Source of the DNA: Mytilus trossulus
Lineage: Eukaryota > Mollusca > Bivalvia > Mytilida > Mytilidae
Assembly (NCBI RefSeq): GCF_036588685.1
Contig: NC_086375.1
Span: 36,416,566-36,480,565 of the forward strand
DNA: 64,000 bases
Reading direction: 5' to 3'
The position numbers and the translations under genes were made by a program. The notes under the pieces are model-generated. The model worked only from the letters and a program-made list of their open reading frames with translations, was not told where the DNA came from and ran no database searches. Shown piece after piece: positions 54,011-64,000 of the stretch (positions are counted from its first letter, which is position 1; each line of letters opens with the position of its first letter).

Positions 54011-55948
54011 TTTATACGACCGCAGAGGTTGAACCCTGAACGGTTGGGGCAAGTATGGACACAACATTCAAGCTGGATTCAGCTCTAAATTTGGATTGTG
54101 ATTAAATAGTTGACACAGCATAGGTTTCTGACACAGAATGAATGTGTTCTAATGAACTTAAAATTTTTGTTTTCTCTTAGAGCAATTCACTATGCTGTTC
54201 AATATTAATCCTCTCAAAATAATGTTTGAAGAAATTTTCTTTTTATTTATGAAATTTCAAATGAGAAAAATTTAAACCCAATTTTTTAATCACATCCCCC
54301 TTTCCCTTATTCCAAAACTAATCTCAATTAAAATATTCTAATGGAGTTTGCAACAATAACTACTCATTTAAATACATCATAAAATAAACCGTAAATAAAA
54401 TGTAAAAAAACTGCTTGTTATCACTGAATGGTAAAGATTATTTAAATTTATCAGTTGGTAGTAAAAAGTGAATATACATTGTATATTGTATATAACAAAG
54501 ATTTAAGTTGATTCCGGACAAAGAAAGATAACTCCAATTAAAAAAAATTCTTGCAATAAGATATTTATTGCTTACTATTTTGGACAAAGAAAGATAACTC
54601 TAATTAAAAAAAAATTTGCTATTTCACAATATTGTGAAATTAGATATTTCTTGCCATTGCACAATACTGTGCAATTGAAAAGACTTGCTATTCCACAATA
54701 CTTAATATAATAATTTTAGATCCTGATTTGGACCAACTTGAAAACTGGGCCCATAATCAAAAATCTAAGTACATGTTTAGATTCAGCATATCAAAGAGGC
54801 CCAAGAATTTAATTTTTGTTAAAATCAAACTTAGTTTAATTTTGGACTCTTTGGACCTTAATGTAGGTCAATTTGAAAACGGGACCAAAAATGAAGAATC
54901 TACATACACAGTTAGATTTGGCATATCAAAGAACCCCATTTATTCAATTTTTGATGAAATAAAAAAAGTTTAATTTTGGACCCCGATTTGGGCCAACTTG
55001 AAAACTGGGCCAATAATAAAAAATCTAAGTTCATTTTTAGATTCAGCATATCAAAGAACCCCAAAGTTTCAATTTTTGTTAAAATCAAACTTAGTTTAAT
55101 TTTGGACCCTTTGGACCTTAATGTAGACCAATTTGAAAACGGGACCAAAAGTTAAGAATCTACATACACAGTTAGATTCGGCATATCAAAGAACCCCAAT
55201 TATTCAATTTTGATGAAATCAAACTAAGTTTAATTTTGGACCCTTTGGGCCCCTTTTTCCTAAACTGTTGGGACCAAAACTCCCAAAATCAATACTAACT
55301 TTCCTTTTATGGTCATTAACCTTGTGTTTAAATTTCATAGATTTTTATTTACTTATACTAACGTTATGGTGCGAAAACCAAGAAAAATGCTTATTTGGGT
55401 CCCTTTTTGGCCCCTAATTCCTAAACTGTTGTGACCTAAACTCCCAAAATCAATACCAATCTTCCTTTTGTGGTCATAAACATTATGTTAAAATTTCATT
55501 GATTTCTATTTACTTAAACTAAAGTTATTGTGCAAAAACCCAGAATAATGCTTATTTGGGCCCTTTTTTGGCCCCTAATTCCTAAACTGTTAAAACCAAA
55601 ACTCCCAAAATCAATCCCAACCTTTCTTTTGTGGTCTTCAACCTTGTGTCAAAATTTCATAGATTTCTATTAACTTAAACTAAAGTTATAGTGCGAAAAC
55701 CAAGAAAATGCTTATTTGGGCCCTTTTTGGCCCCTAATTCCTAAAATATTGGGACCAAAACTCCCAAAATCAATACCAACCTTCCTTTTATGGTCATAAA
55801 CCTTGTGTTAAAATTTCATAGATTTCTATTCACTTTTACTAAAGTTAGAGTGCGAAAACTAAAAGTATTCGGACGACGACGACGACGACGACGCCAACGT
55901 GATAGCAATATACGACGAAATTTTTTTCAAAATTTGCGGTCGTATAAA
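54011..55948. mobile_element. 1.94-kb TIR element with two internal tandem arrays
   Basis: Ends are TTTATACGACCGCA (54011-54024) and its exact inverse TGCGGTCGTATAAA (55935-55948). Inside, a roughly 250-bp composite unit (aacttgaaaactgggcc, ttcagcatatcaaagaaccc, caatttgaaaacgggaccaa) occurs about twice at 54720-55220. A 155-162-bp unit (gcccctaattcctaaactgt, aactcccaaaatcaatacc, gcgaaaaccaagaaaatgct) occurs four times at 55240-55870. A (GAC)n run lies at 55872-55892. There is no transposase, so it is non-autonomous. No target duplication was evident. Short open frames at 54728-54973 and 54912-55148 are repeat frames. Confidence 0.75.
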
Positions 55949-57238
55949 AACCTTTGTGAGCAGCTTCAAAATATCTTTATATAGACCAATCAATGTCCGG
56001 TAGAATGTTATAAAATATTTAGTTTACATGTCAGCTGAACAGTCAACAGGTAACGTTCAGCTGTCCGACCACTCATTCACCTTGATTAAAATGAGAAGGT
56101 ATTATAGTAGGGTTTGTTTTGATATCATTTAATAATCATCTCACTACTATGTCAGGATGTTGGCAAAAGGTTGAGTCAAAAAGATCATATTTTGGTAAAT
56201 TATGTTAAAATGGCCATCTCTTAAGATATTAAAAAGTAGATGACGATTTAATGCTTATATTAGACGGACAATGTCCAGACAAATTAAACTTGTCTGGAAT
56301 ATATGATCGTTTTGGAAGCCATGTTACATACCCCATACCCCAAATTGTCACTCGGCAAACAAAATCTCATCAGTTTAAAGATAATAACTTTTTAAAAGTC
56401 AACTGGCAAGAGTTTTCTAGTTTCAAAGTTTGATGAAATTCTGTCAAGAGATTTTAGTGGTTTTAGAGAAGTTGAATGCCAAATTGTTGCAGTAGCATAT
56501 TTAGACCAAATTTCTAAGTTCAAAGAGCATAAAGCCTAAAAAACAAGTTGAATTATAATTTCCTGTCAATATATATGCACATCTACATCTTATGTCCTTT
56601 TTATCACAAACGTTTAATGTATTTCTGTTGTGTGATTTCAGAGAAATATTGCAGAAGTATATTTAGGCAAAATTCTAAGTTTAAAGGGCATTACCCCATG
56701 ACAACAAATTGAATCAAAAGTTCCTGTTGATATGCAAATCTTATGTAATAATTGCCATCAAAGTTTGATGTTTTTCTGTTGTGATGTTTCATAAGTTGAG
56801 ATGACAAACTATTGCAGTAGTATATTTATGCCAACATTATTAGTCCAAAAGGGGCATAACTCCTAAATTATTTAAATGTTTCCTGTTGATTTGCACATTT
56901 ACATATTATGTCCTTGTCCTCTAACGGAGTTTTATGAAATTCTATAGAGAGGTTTCATGGCAGTTATGATGACAAAAACAGGACTGACAGACTGACTGTC
57001 GGACAAAAGGTTGGACAGACTGGTCGAAATCATTATAAGTAATACCTTACACAAATTTGTTGCGTGGGGTTTAATAATTGATCACAGAGCCCTTGATAGG
57101 CAAGGTATAGAATTGTGTATCTTTATAAACTCATCTATTAATTGTAAGATTTAAAGAACTATTCTCCATGCAGCAAAATTAATTAACCTCCTTTTCTTGC
57201 GAAAAATGTTATCAAATGATAAAACAGTAAGTTTATAA
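55949..57238. other. Intergenic, between the TIR element and the ESF1 3' end
   Basis: AT-rich, with loosely repeated blocks (tttctgttgtg, tatttaggccaa-like, aagggcatta) at about 56450-56950 suggesting a decayed repeat. No coding exon seen. The ESF1 3' untranslated region should lie at the right end. Confidence 0.4.
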
Positions 57239-60200
57239 TTATTTTTTATTCTTAAAATGCTTTGTTTTCATTTTCACAGATTCTACCAGTTTCTGTAAAG
57301 AAGTGTCTTTTGTCTGGGTTGTACCATCATTCACTTTAGCTGTTTTGGTTTTTATCACATTTTCATCTATCTGTGAAGATTTTCTTTTATTATCTGTCTT
57401 TCTGAATATCTGTTTGGCATCAATGATATCTTTCATTCCTTTTGTTTTCTTATATTCAGGTGCAGAAGGGTCAACATTGTACATATGTGAGGTATATAAA
57501 GCTTCAAATCTTGGATCTTTTGTATCAATCTGAAAAAGAAAAAAGAAATACTTTAAGATATTTTTTATTAGAAAATACTATTTGATGGTGTGGTAAAGAA
57601 TTAGACAGTAGTTTCAGATATGTAGGTCTTAATATTCAACATGAAGGCTATGATATATTCTTACAACAACATAATATACAGATATAACAGATGGTTTAAA
57701 TATGTGTATACAGTTAATTGAGATATGCCTGCAAGGTTTAAGAAAAGTTACATTGTCTTGAACATTAAAAGTTGTGGTTCAGGGGTTCCCACAAAATCAA
57801 CAATAAATGTTATCCCAAGAATAATAATAAAACCTCAGTAGCCCTTATAGTAAAATGTATTCAAAAGTTTACTTGATTCTGGGCAATTTAGGGCTTGTAT
57901 ATATGGCATCAACAACTACATTTGTCCTTTGATTGTATAGTATTTGAACAATTTTAAAGCTTTGCTATTTTTGTGTATATATTTCATATTTATATAAAAT
58001 AGAAAATTAAAAATTAAAGTACCCTATCAAAAGCTAAAATTTTAATGATTTTTTTTTCTTGCAATTATTTTCTTAGATAATTGAATCAATCAATAATTTC
58101 AGAAATTAGAGTAAGCCATTTCTTATAAATATTCATATTAATATCTTATGCCAAAAATTTATTAAATATATCTGTTTCATCTGAAGTCAAAAAGTAAGAA
58201 CTTGGTTCTAGATAATTTAAATTTTAGGTTATTGCTCAGCAACAACTAAACAAAACTCCCTGTTATTTCGTAAATTTCTGAATAGTTTCTAAAATTACAT
58301 CAGTTTTATTTTTTGTTCAATTCAAAACCTTTTAAATCATAAATTTATAATTTCTCTTGGCTTTTCATTGACAGATATAAGTTTGAAATTCATTTTTTTT
58401 AATATGAGGTTAAAAAAAAACAAATAATGATGTTAACATTGATATATTTTAAATGCTATTATTATTCAAATTCAAAAAAACTTATATAGTCGACTATGTG
58501 GTATGGGCTTTGGTCATAGTTAAATGCCGTACGGTGACCTATAATTGTTAATTGTTTTGGTCTTTTGTGAAGATGTCTCATTGGCAATCATACCACATCT
58601 TTTTTTATACCTACTATCATTTTTTTGCTACAGATAAAAAATATATGTATATAATTGTTTTACCTATTTTACCTGTATATAAATCATATTTTTTTTGTGG
58701 GACAGATATGGCCCAACATTTTCTGGTTATGACAAAATCAATAGATAGTCTCTAGTTAACATTTGTGAACATGTCAAACTAATGATTTGTCTTTAAAGGG
58801 TATGCCATTTATGATTAGCCTATTTTATTATAAGAAAAACCAAGATCTCAACTAAATATGCACAATCTTGTGAACCGATGATCAACACAAAGAATTGATT
58901 TAAATAAATCATGTGATTTCACCTAATTGGTTAAAAAAAAATAACATATCAATTTCGTGTAAACTGGATAGATACTTAACAGTATAATAAACTGCAATAT
59001 ATTTTTGAATATGCAACAATATTTATACGGAACAAATTTTCACATTTCTTAAGCAGCTGCTGACAAATTGAAAATTAAACAGTTAACACACAAAAATACT
59101 TAATATTTAGTCTATAAACAAAATTTGAGCAAGCATAAAATTATTCATCAGTCATCATAATGAATGACTGATATGACTACAACATAATACTGTACATGAT
59201 ATTTCACTGATATCTATTTTATGAGCTTAGTGATGTGTGAATTTATTCCACATTTGCTTAAGGTATAGGGGAAGAAGGTTTGAGATATCACTAAACATAT
59301 TTGTATTTATACATCAGAAACCTCTAACCTTTGTTTGTTTAATGTGTTTTTTTAATTATGTGTTTCATAGTTAGTGTGTCATTCATTTTGCTTAACTAGT
59401 ATACATTATGGTTAAGGGGCTAGCTAAAGCCTGCCTCTCGTTGTGGGATTTTCTCTCTGCTTTTAACAACCCATTGGTGGGCTTGGGGTGTTTTGTGCTC
59501 TTTGTTCAGGTTGTCATCTCATTGACCTATTCACGTTTTCATTCTCAACTCTTATTTACTTGGCAAAAATAAATAACTTTCAGTGCAGTATGTTAGACTA
59601 CTAAAAACTTCAGAAAAATATCATAATGTTCCCAGATTTAACATTCTGTTTGCTGAATTTGTATCCAAATCTTTATATATTGTAATAGAAACTCTGAAAA
59701 ATAATTTTTGAACCTAAACAACTTATAACCTAAAACACATTCAATATTATGAATAAATAATATACCTCTTTACACACAATCTGAAGTTTCATTTGAATTA
59801 CTGTTGATTCATTTTTTTCATGGATATTTGATTTCAAAATTTTATATTTTTTTGTACTTCTGAATATTTTGTTTCCCAAGATATCAATAAAAATTTGTGC
59901 CCAACCAATAATTATGAATCCACAGAAATTTAAAATTAAGAATTTGTATTGGAAAACTAATAGGGAGATAACTCAGATAAATTGGTTTTATAGACATGTA
60001 TCCTAGTCTCATGGGTTTTTGTGCTATTAATAAAGCATTGTGACATCACAATTTCCATCTGCTTTCATTTATATTTAAACATTCTAGTATCAATTTTCTT
60101 TCTATCAACATAAAATTTATTTCTCCATGTATAATTCATTGAATATAAAAAAAAATGCACAGCATATTGATTGAAAACAAGCTTGCTGACTTCTACTCTT

Positions 60201-63200
60201 TCATATTTTTAAAAAAAATCAATATACTACCTGAAATTTTAAATTAGTTACCTTAAACTCATCTTCATCTTCTTTCTTGCTTTCAAGCTTTCCCTTTTGC
60301 AACTTCTTCTTTTTTTTCTTTGAATCATTTTGTACAAGTTTTTTCAAACTGAAATGTTTTTTGTCATCTTCATCATTATCTTCATCCATCATCAAGAGAG
60401 ATAACTCTGCCTGTAACAAAAACAAATTCCCAATATATGCATTCCTTTACCTTAATTAAAGCTGGTTCTTCTACACTTAGTATGTGAATTTCCAGATATT
60501 TTTATTTAACAAAAACTAACTTTATAACAACATGTTTCACAAATTTCACAAAAAAAAAGAACAGGACCTTTCTGTTATAGGTGTTAACACTGTGCAATTT
60601 TCTTGGGAAATTGTTAAAGACATTCTTGATTAATTGTAAGACATAACAAGAACGTGTTCCATAGTAAACAGATGCCCCACTCACGCTATCTTTTTTTTAT
60701 GTTTAGTGGACCATGAAATTGGGGTAAAAATTCTAATTTGGCATTAAAATTAGAAATACCATATCATAGGGAACATGTATATTAAGTTTCAAGTTGATTG
60801 GACTTCAACTTCGTCAAAAACTACCTTTCCAAAAACTTTAACCAAAAGCGGGACTAACTGATGGACGGATGGACGAACAGATGGACGGACGGACAAACGA
60901 ACGGACGGACGAATGGACTGTCAGATTGATGTACAGACCAGAAAACATACTGCCCCTCTACTATTGTAGGTGTGGCATAAAAACTGACAGAGTAATTACC
61001 ATAAGATACTTTCTAGGTAGTCAACTAAAGCATAATAGAATCAAATATAAATAAAATTATTAATAAAGTAGTGTTTCCAAAGTTAAGTTGTATATAAATA
61101 GGTATGCTATAATTATTTCCCACATAGCTTTTGAGGATAATGAGAATATTTCTGTTATGGCCAAAGAGTAAAAATTTTCTTCTAGATTCTAATGAAAATA
61201 TTTATTTATCAACCAACCTTTTGTTTTTCCTTCAACTCTTTTTCCTCTGGAGTTTCTTTTCCTTTGATCTTCTTTTTACCTACATTGAATAAATGTTAAG
61301 TTTAGAGATGAGATAGCAATGTCACATGTTACTAAGAAAATAGAATGCTTTTATTTGTAAGGCAATCAGGAGAAGATAACTTTGTTTTTGACTTCATTGT
61401 TTTCAAATTTTTGCATCTCAGTTTTTTACCTTTAGTACAATTATCATTATTATAATTGGCCTTGGTGGCTGACTGGTCTAAGTAGTCAAACAAACGTATC
61501 CTTAGTTTGTGCACACTGAGGTTTTGAGTTTAACCCTCATGTGGCAGGTGCCCTCAATACCATGCAGCTTCCTCCCTCAATTAAAAATTGACTGCCCAAA
61601 AAACACAATAGTGCTGAAATCAGTGTTGAACAGCAATAAGGTTTCTTTCATCTTTTTGTGTCTGATTGGGAGTACTGTTAATATTTACTTTTATCTCATC
61701 TCAATACAACAATTTGGCTTTTTTGTCAAGTTGTCATTTAAAGAAGGTGGTGGATTGTAAATCAGAATTTTACCTTTGGTTTTCTTTTTCAGTTTAGGAT
61801 TATCTTCATCATCACTGTGTTGAAAGAAAGGATCTGATTTAAGATCTTCTGGTACATCATCATCACTGAAAGCCTCTTCATCACCTGATCCAGACTGGAA
61901 TAAGGGAGATAAATCAACAATATAATTCATTATTTCTATTTTCTTAATATTTAACAACCACCATTGTCTATTAAAATATTTTTGAACATGTTGAATACTG
62001 TAAATTCAGAAATTATTGCAATGATTTTATTAATAAAAAAAATGTGACAGGGTAATAATCGAGATAATTTAAATTGGCAATTGAATTTTTTTTTATATGA
62101 ATTAAACAAGATTTTTCTAAATATCGCAAAAATTTAAACCCCACTTAGTTCAAAAAGACAAAATCACAATGCTAGATGCCAGCTATAGTTTCTGAATTTA
62201 TAATAGTTAACACTATATATCTCAATATTTCTTTAACAATTAACATCTTAAATACACGTCTGAGTGGTTTTTTTAAATTTTTGCTTTTTACTATTTGACC
62301 CCTGAAGAAAATGTCACATTAGAGATTTAGCTAAGAAGGAAATTTTCAAATTGCAAGGTTAAAAAATTGACAGCATGAGAGTAGACCTTCTATTATTCAA
62401 TGAGTCTGTATATCAGTCCATTTCATGAATTTATAATACATTTACTATATAAATTTACTTTAACTATCCTTAGTACCTGACTGTGATACACACAGATAAA
62501 AGGTTCTTGATGCTAAAAAAAACTCTACTTGAATCAGAGTGCCAGAGGGCAATATTGAACTTTGAAAATAATAGGGTGTAAGCCTTTGCTTAATGTAAAT
62601 GGTTTCACTGTAAAGATGAGAAAAATATCAGCAATAAAAGCACTGTTCCTTTACATTTGGTTTTGACAAAAGAAATGCAGTGATTTTGAATCATGAACCC
62701 ATAAACTAATATATATTTTCCTCATACCTCTGAATCCTCTTCTTTTGATTTGTCCTGTTTTTTTCTATCATCTCTCTTTGTTTGTTTCTTTTCTTTTTTC
62801 TTTTCTAAGTATTTATCCCATACAGTCATGCCTTTTTCTTTTTCCTTCTTTTTTATTATTTTTTCTGCAGATTCTTTTAATCCTTCAATCAACATAATTC
62901 AATAATATAACCTTAGCACTTAAATTTTTAAATAATCATTTACAGTCGACACTAACAAAAGAGCCCATTTTAAAATTGCTGAAAATTATTATTAAAACTT
63001 TATTTAGGCTTCAAATGAATCAGAAAAGCCATTCATTAAAATTGTTAGTTCAAGCATATTTTGTTGTTCATAGGATAAATTAATTTGACACAAGTTTTTA
63101 TCTTAATAACACCTTCTTAAGGATGTCTGCTGCTCAGTTTCAAAATAAATAACTTTTCATAAAACTAGTATATATTGATAGGGAATAAATTGAGGAATCA

Positions 63201-64000
63201 AAAAAGCAAAAAAAATATAGGGGTCAATGTGCTTGTTTTCGAGATATAAGCCATTGGAATTTTGGCGGGAAAATGTTCTCTCTTGATTTTGCATGGCTTT
63301 ATCATTGACTATTTATAGTTCTCAAATACTAATAAAAAATAAATAAAATTTTATAAGACTTTTACAAATTACTCATAATTATACTTGTCAAAGATTTATA
63401 AAAAGAAAAATAGGGGTTCATGGGGATTTTTTTTAAGGCATTCAAATGGATAAAACCAGAGGAATCCGAAAATCTTGACAAAAATTCCAAAACATGACAA
63501 GCAGACATCCTTAAAATCATACTTAAATATACACATCAATGAAGTCTACAAATATTTGACATAATAAATTACTATTTTTTATCAAGTATCCACTAAGTTC
63601 TCTCTTCACAAACATTAGAAAACAAAAAATACAACAAATTGACCTACATACCGGTAGTTAAGTAATTGTCATACGAACATATTGAAAAGCATTTTCAGAA
63701 GTTTGTTTTCCCGGAATGGGCAGTCAATATTATTTTGAATTTTCCAGTGAGAGTTGAAACTAATGTTTACTTTTTTATGGCCCCAACTAATAGAAGTTTT
63801 GTTTTAAATTGAAGAAGAAGGTTATGTAACTAAATATAAAGAAGTATGTTTTTTGGTACCTGGTTCCCAAGTTATCTCCATTTCAACATCTCTTTTTTTC
63901 TTCTTTTCCTCTGATTCCTTTATACTCTGTACCAAACTTTTATATTTGTTGATCTGTTGTTCTTCATTGTCTGACTCACTCTCTTCATCTCCAAAATCTA
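57239..64000 (-). CDS. ESF1: ESF1 homologue, nucleolar pre-rRNA processing factor, six 3' exons
   Basis: Exons in transcript order: 63860 to beyond 64000, 62728-62882, 61774-61894, 61218-61279, 60252-60410 and 57239-57529 (TAA at 57239-57241). Phases fit at all five junctions. The encoded C-terminal 309 residues or so contain INKYKSLVQSI, VEMEITWEPGLKESAE, GMTVWDKYLEKKKEKK, DDVPEDLKSDPFF, LLMMDEDNDEDDKKHF and DPRFEALYTSHMYNVDPSAP. All have direct counterparts in order in human ESF1, the last being the NUC153 motif near the C terminus. In yeast, Esf1 is needed for early 18S rRNA processing in the nucleolus; the same role here is inferred. Acidic and Lys-rich stretches are normal for the family. 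The N-terminal half lies beyond the window. Introns carry a SINE-like family A copy, GGAC-rich and GGTATAGGG repeats and a tRNA-derived SINE. Confidence 0.92.
57245..57250 (-). promoter_or_regulatory. AATAAA overlapping the last ESF1 codons
   Basis: The codons AAT AAA just before the stop form a canonical polyadenylation hexamer in the coding end. It may be coincidental, since the protein tail is Lys/Asn-rich. Confidence 0.3.
57530..58484. other. ESF1 last intron, non-repetitive part
   Basis: AT-rich intron sequence between the last two ESF1 exons. Nothing recognised. Confidence 0.5.
58485..58605 (+). repeat. SINE-like family A copy
   Basis: Reads tagtcgactatgtggtatgg, atgccgtacggtgacctata and gatgtctcattggcaatcat, then accacatc and a T-rich tail. 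Antisense to ESF1 in its last intron. Confidence 0.75.
59255..59550 (+). repeat. Divergent GGTATAGGGGGAGGG-family repeat
   Basis: Blocks aaggtataggggaagaaggt, agaaacctctaacctttgtt, ttaactagtatacattatgg, gtgggattttctctctgctt and caggttgtcatctcattgac follow the order of the 21935 copy with much drift. Confidence 0.6.
60645..60980 (+). repeat. GGAC-rich dispersed repeat, copy 4
   Basis: Same order as the other copies (agatgccccactcacgctat, ttagtggaccatgaaattgg, caagttgattggacttcaac), then a GGAC/GGAT-rich run and ctattgtaggtgtggcata. The open frame at 60869-61054 only translates the GGAC run. Confidence 0.77.
61458..61700 (+). repeat. tRNA-derived SINE
   Basis: The head ggccttggtggctgactggt followed by ctaagtagtc is an A-box-like tRNA start, and gaggttttgagtttaaccct is a B-box-like block about 50 nt later. 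Further on are gtggcaggtgccctcaatac and ctgaaatcagtgttgaacag. Degenerate, in an ESF1 intron. Confidence 0.65.
62883..63859. other. ESF1 intron; palindromic repeat possible
   Basis: Intron sequence with aaggatgtctgctgctcagt at about 63119 and a mirrored gcagacatcctt at about 63502-63513. These could be the ends of a ~395-bp inverted-repeat element (aaggatgtctgc). No coding content. Confidence 0.45.

Noticed and set aside
60277..60459. Plus-strand Phe/Ser-rich frame
   Set aside because: Shadow of the ESF1 Lys/Glu/Asp-rich exon on the other strand.

Overview
The window looks like nuclear DNA of a bivalve mollusc, most likely a marine mussel (Mytilus or a close relative). It is AT-rich, with small exons in long introns carrying GT/AG signals, and it is dense in dispersed repeats that I recognise as typical of bivalves. 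There are no operons or bacterial signals. The organism call rests on recognition of repeats and proteins and is inference.

Three host genes are supported, all on the minus strand. (1) 3791-4693: an intronless bZIP factor of the CREBZF/Zhangfei type, with a complete zipper, the CREBZF C-terminal motif and a [DE]HxY host-cell-factor-binding tetrapeptide. (2) 52159 down to 18094: a 23-exon secreted protein of about 1,221 residues, assembled here exon by exon with matching splice phases. It has a signal peptide, a charged low-complexity linker, a long helical-repeat region, an RKKR furin-type site and C-terminal mesothelin/stereocilin/otoancorin-like repeats. The terminal exon was not found, and exon 17 carries an apparent 1-base deletion. 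(3) From the right edge down to 57239: the six 3'-terminal exons of ESF1, a nucleolar pre-rRNA processing factor.

The rest is mostly mobile and repeated DNA. It includes two 5'-truncated LINEs with target-site duplications I could define, a third LINE 3' fragment, and a 1,242-bp foldback element with minisatellite arms that sits inside an older dispersed repeat and is bounded by a 6-bp duplication. There are also hAT-like MITEs, a 1.94-kb element with 14-bp terminal inverted repeats and internal arrays, several SINE-like families, a tRNA-derived SINE, a 36-bp minisatellite and a roughly 120-145-bp satellite.

The most unusual signal is a dispersed repeat present in five copies, all on the plus strand, whose core fits a type I hammerhead ribozyme with a very short stem III. 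Two copies form a tandem pair 366 bp apart. Two subfamilies differ by compensatory changes in helices I, II and III. This resembles the retrozyme class of self-cleaving retroelements. All five copies lie antisense to the gene whose introns hold them.
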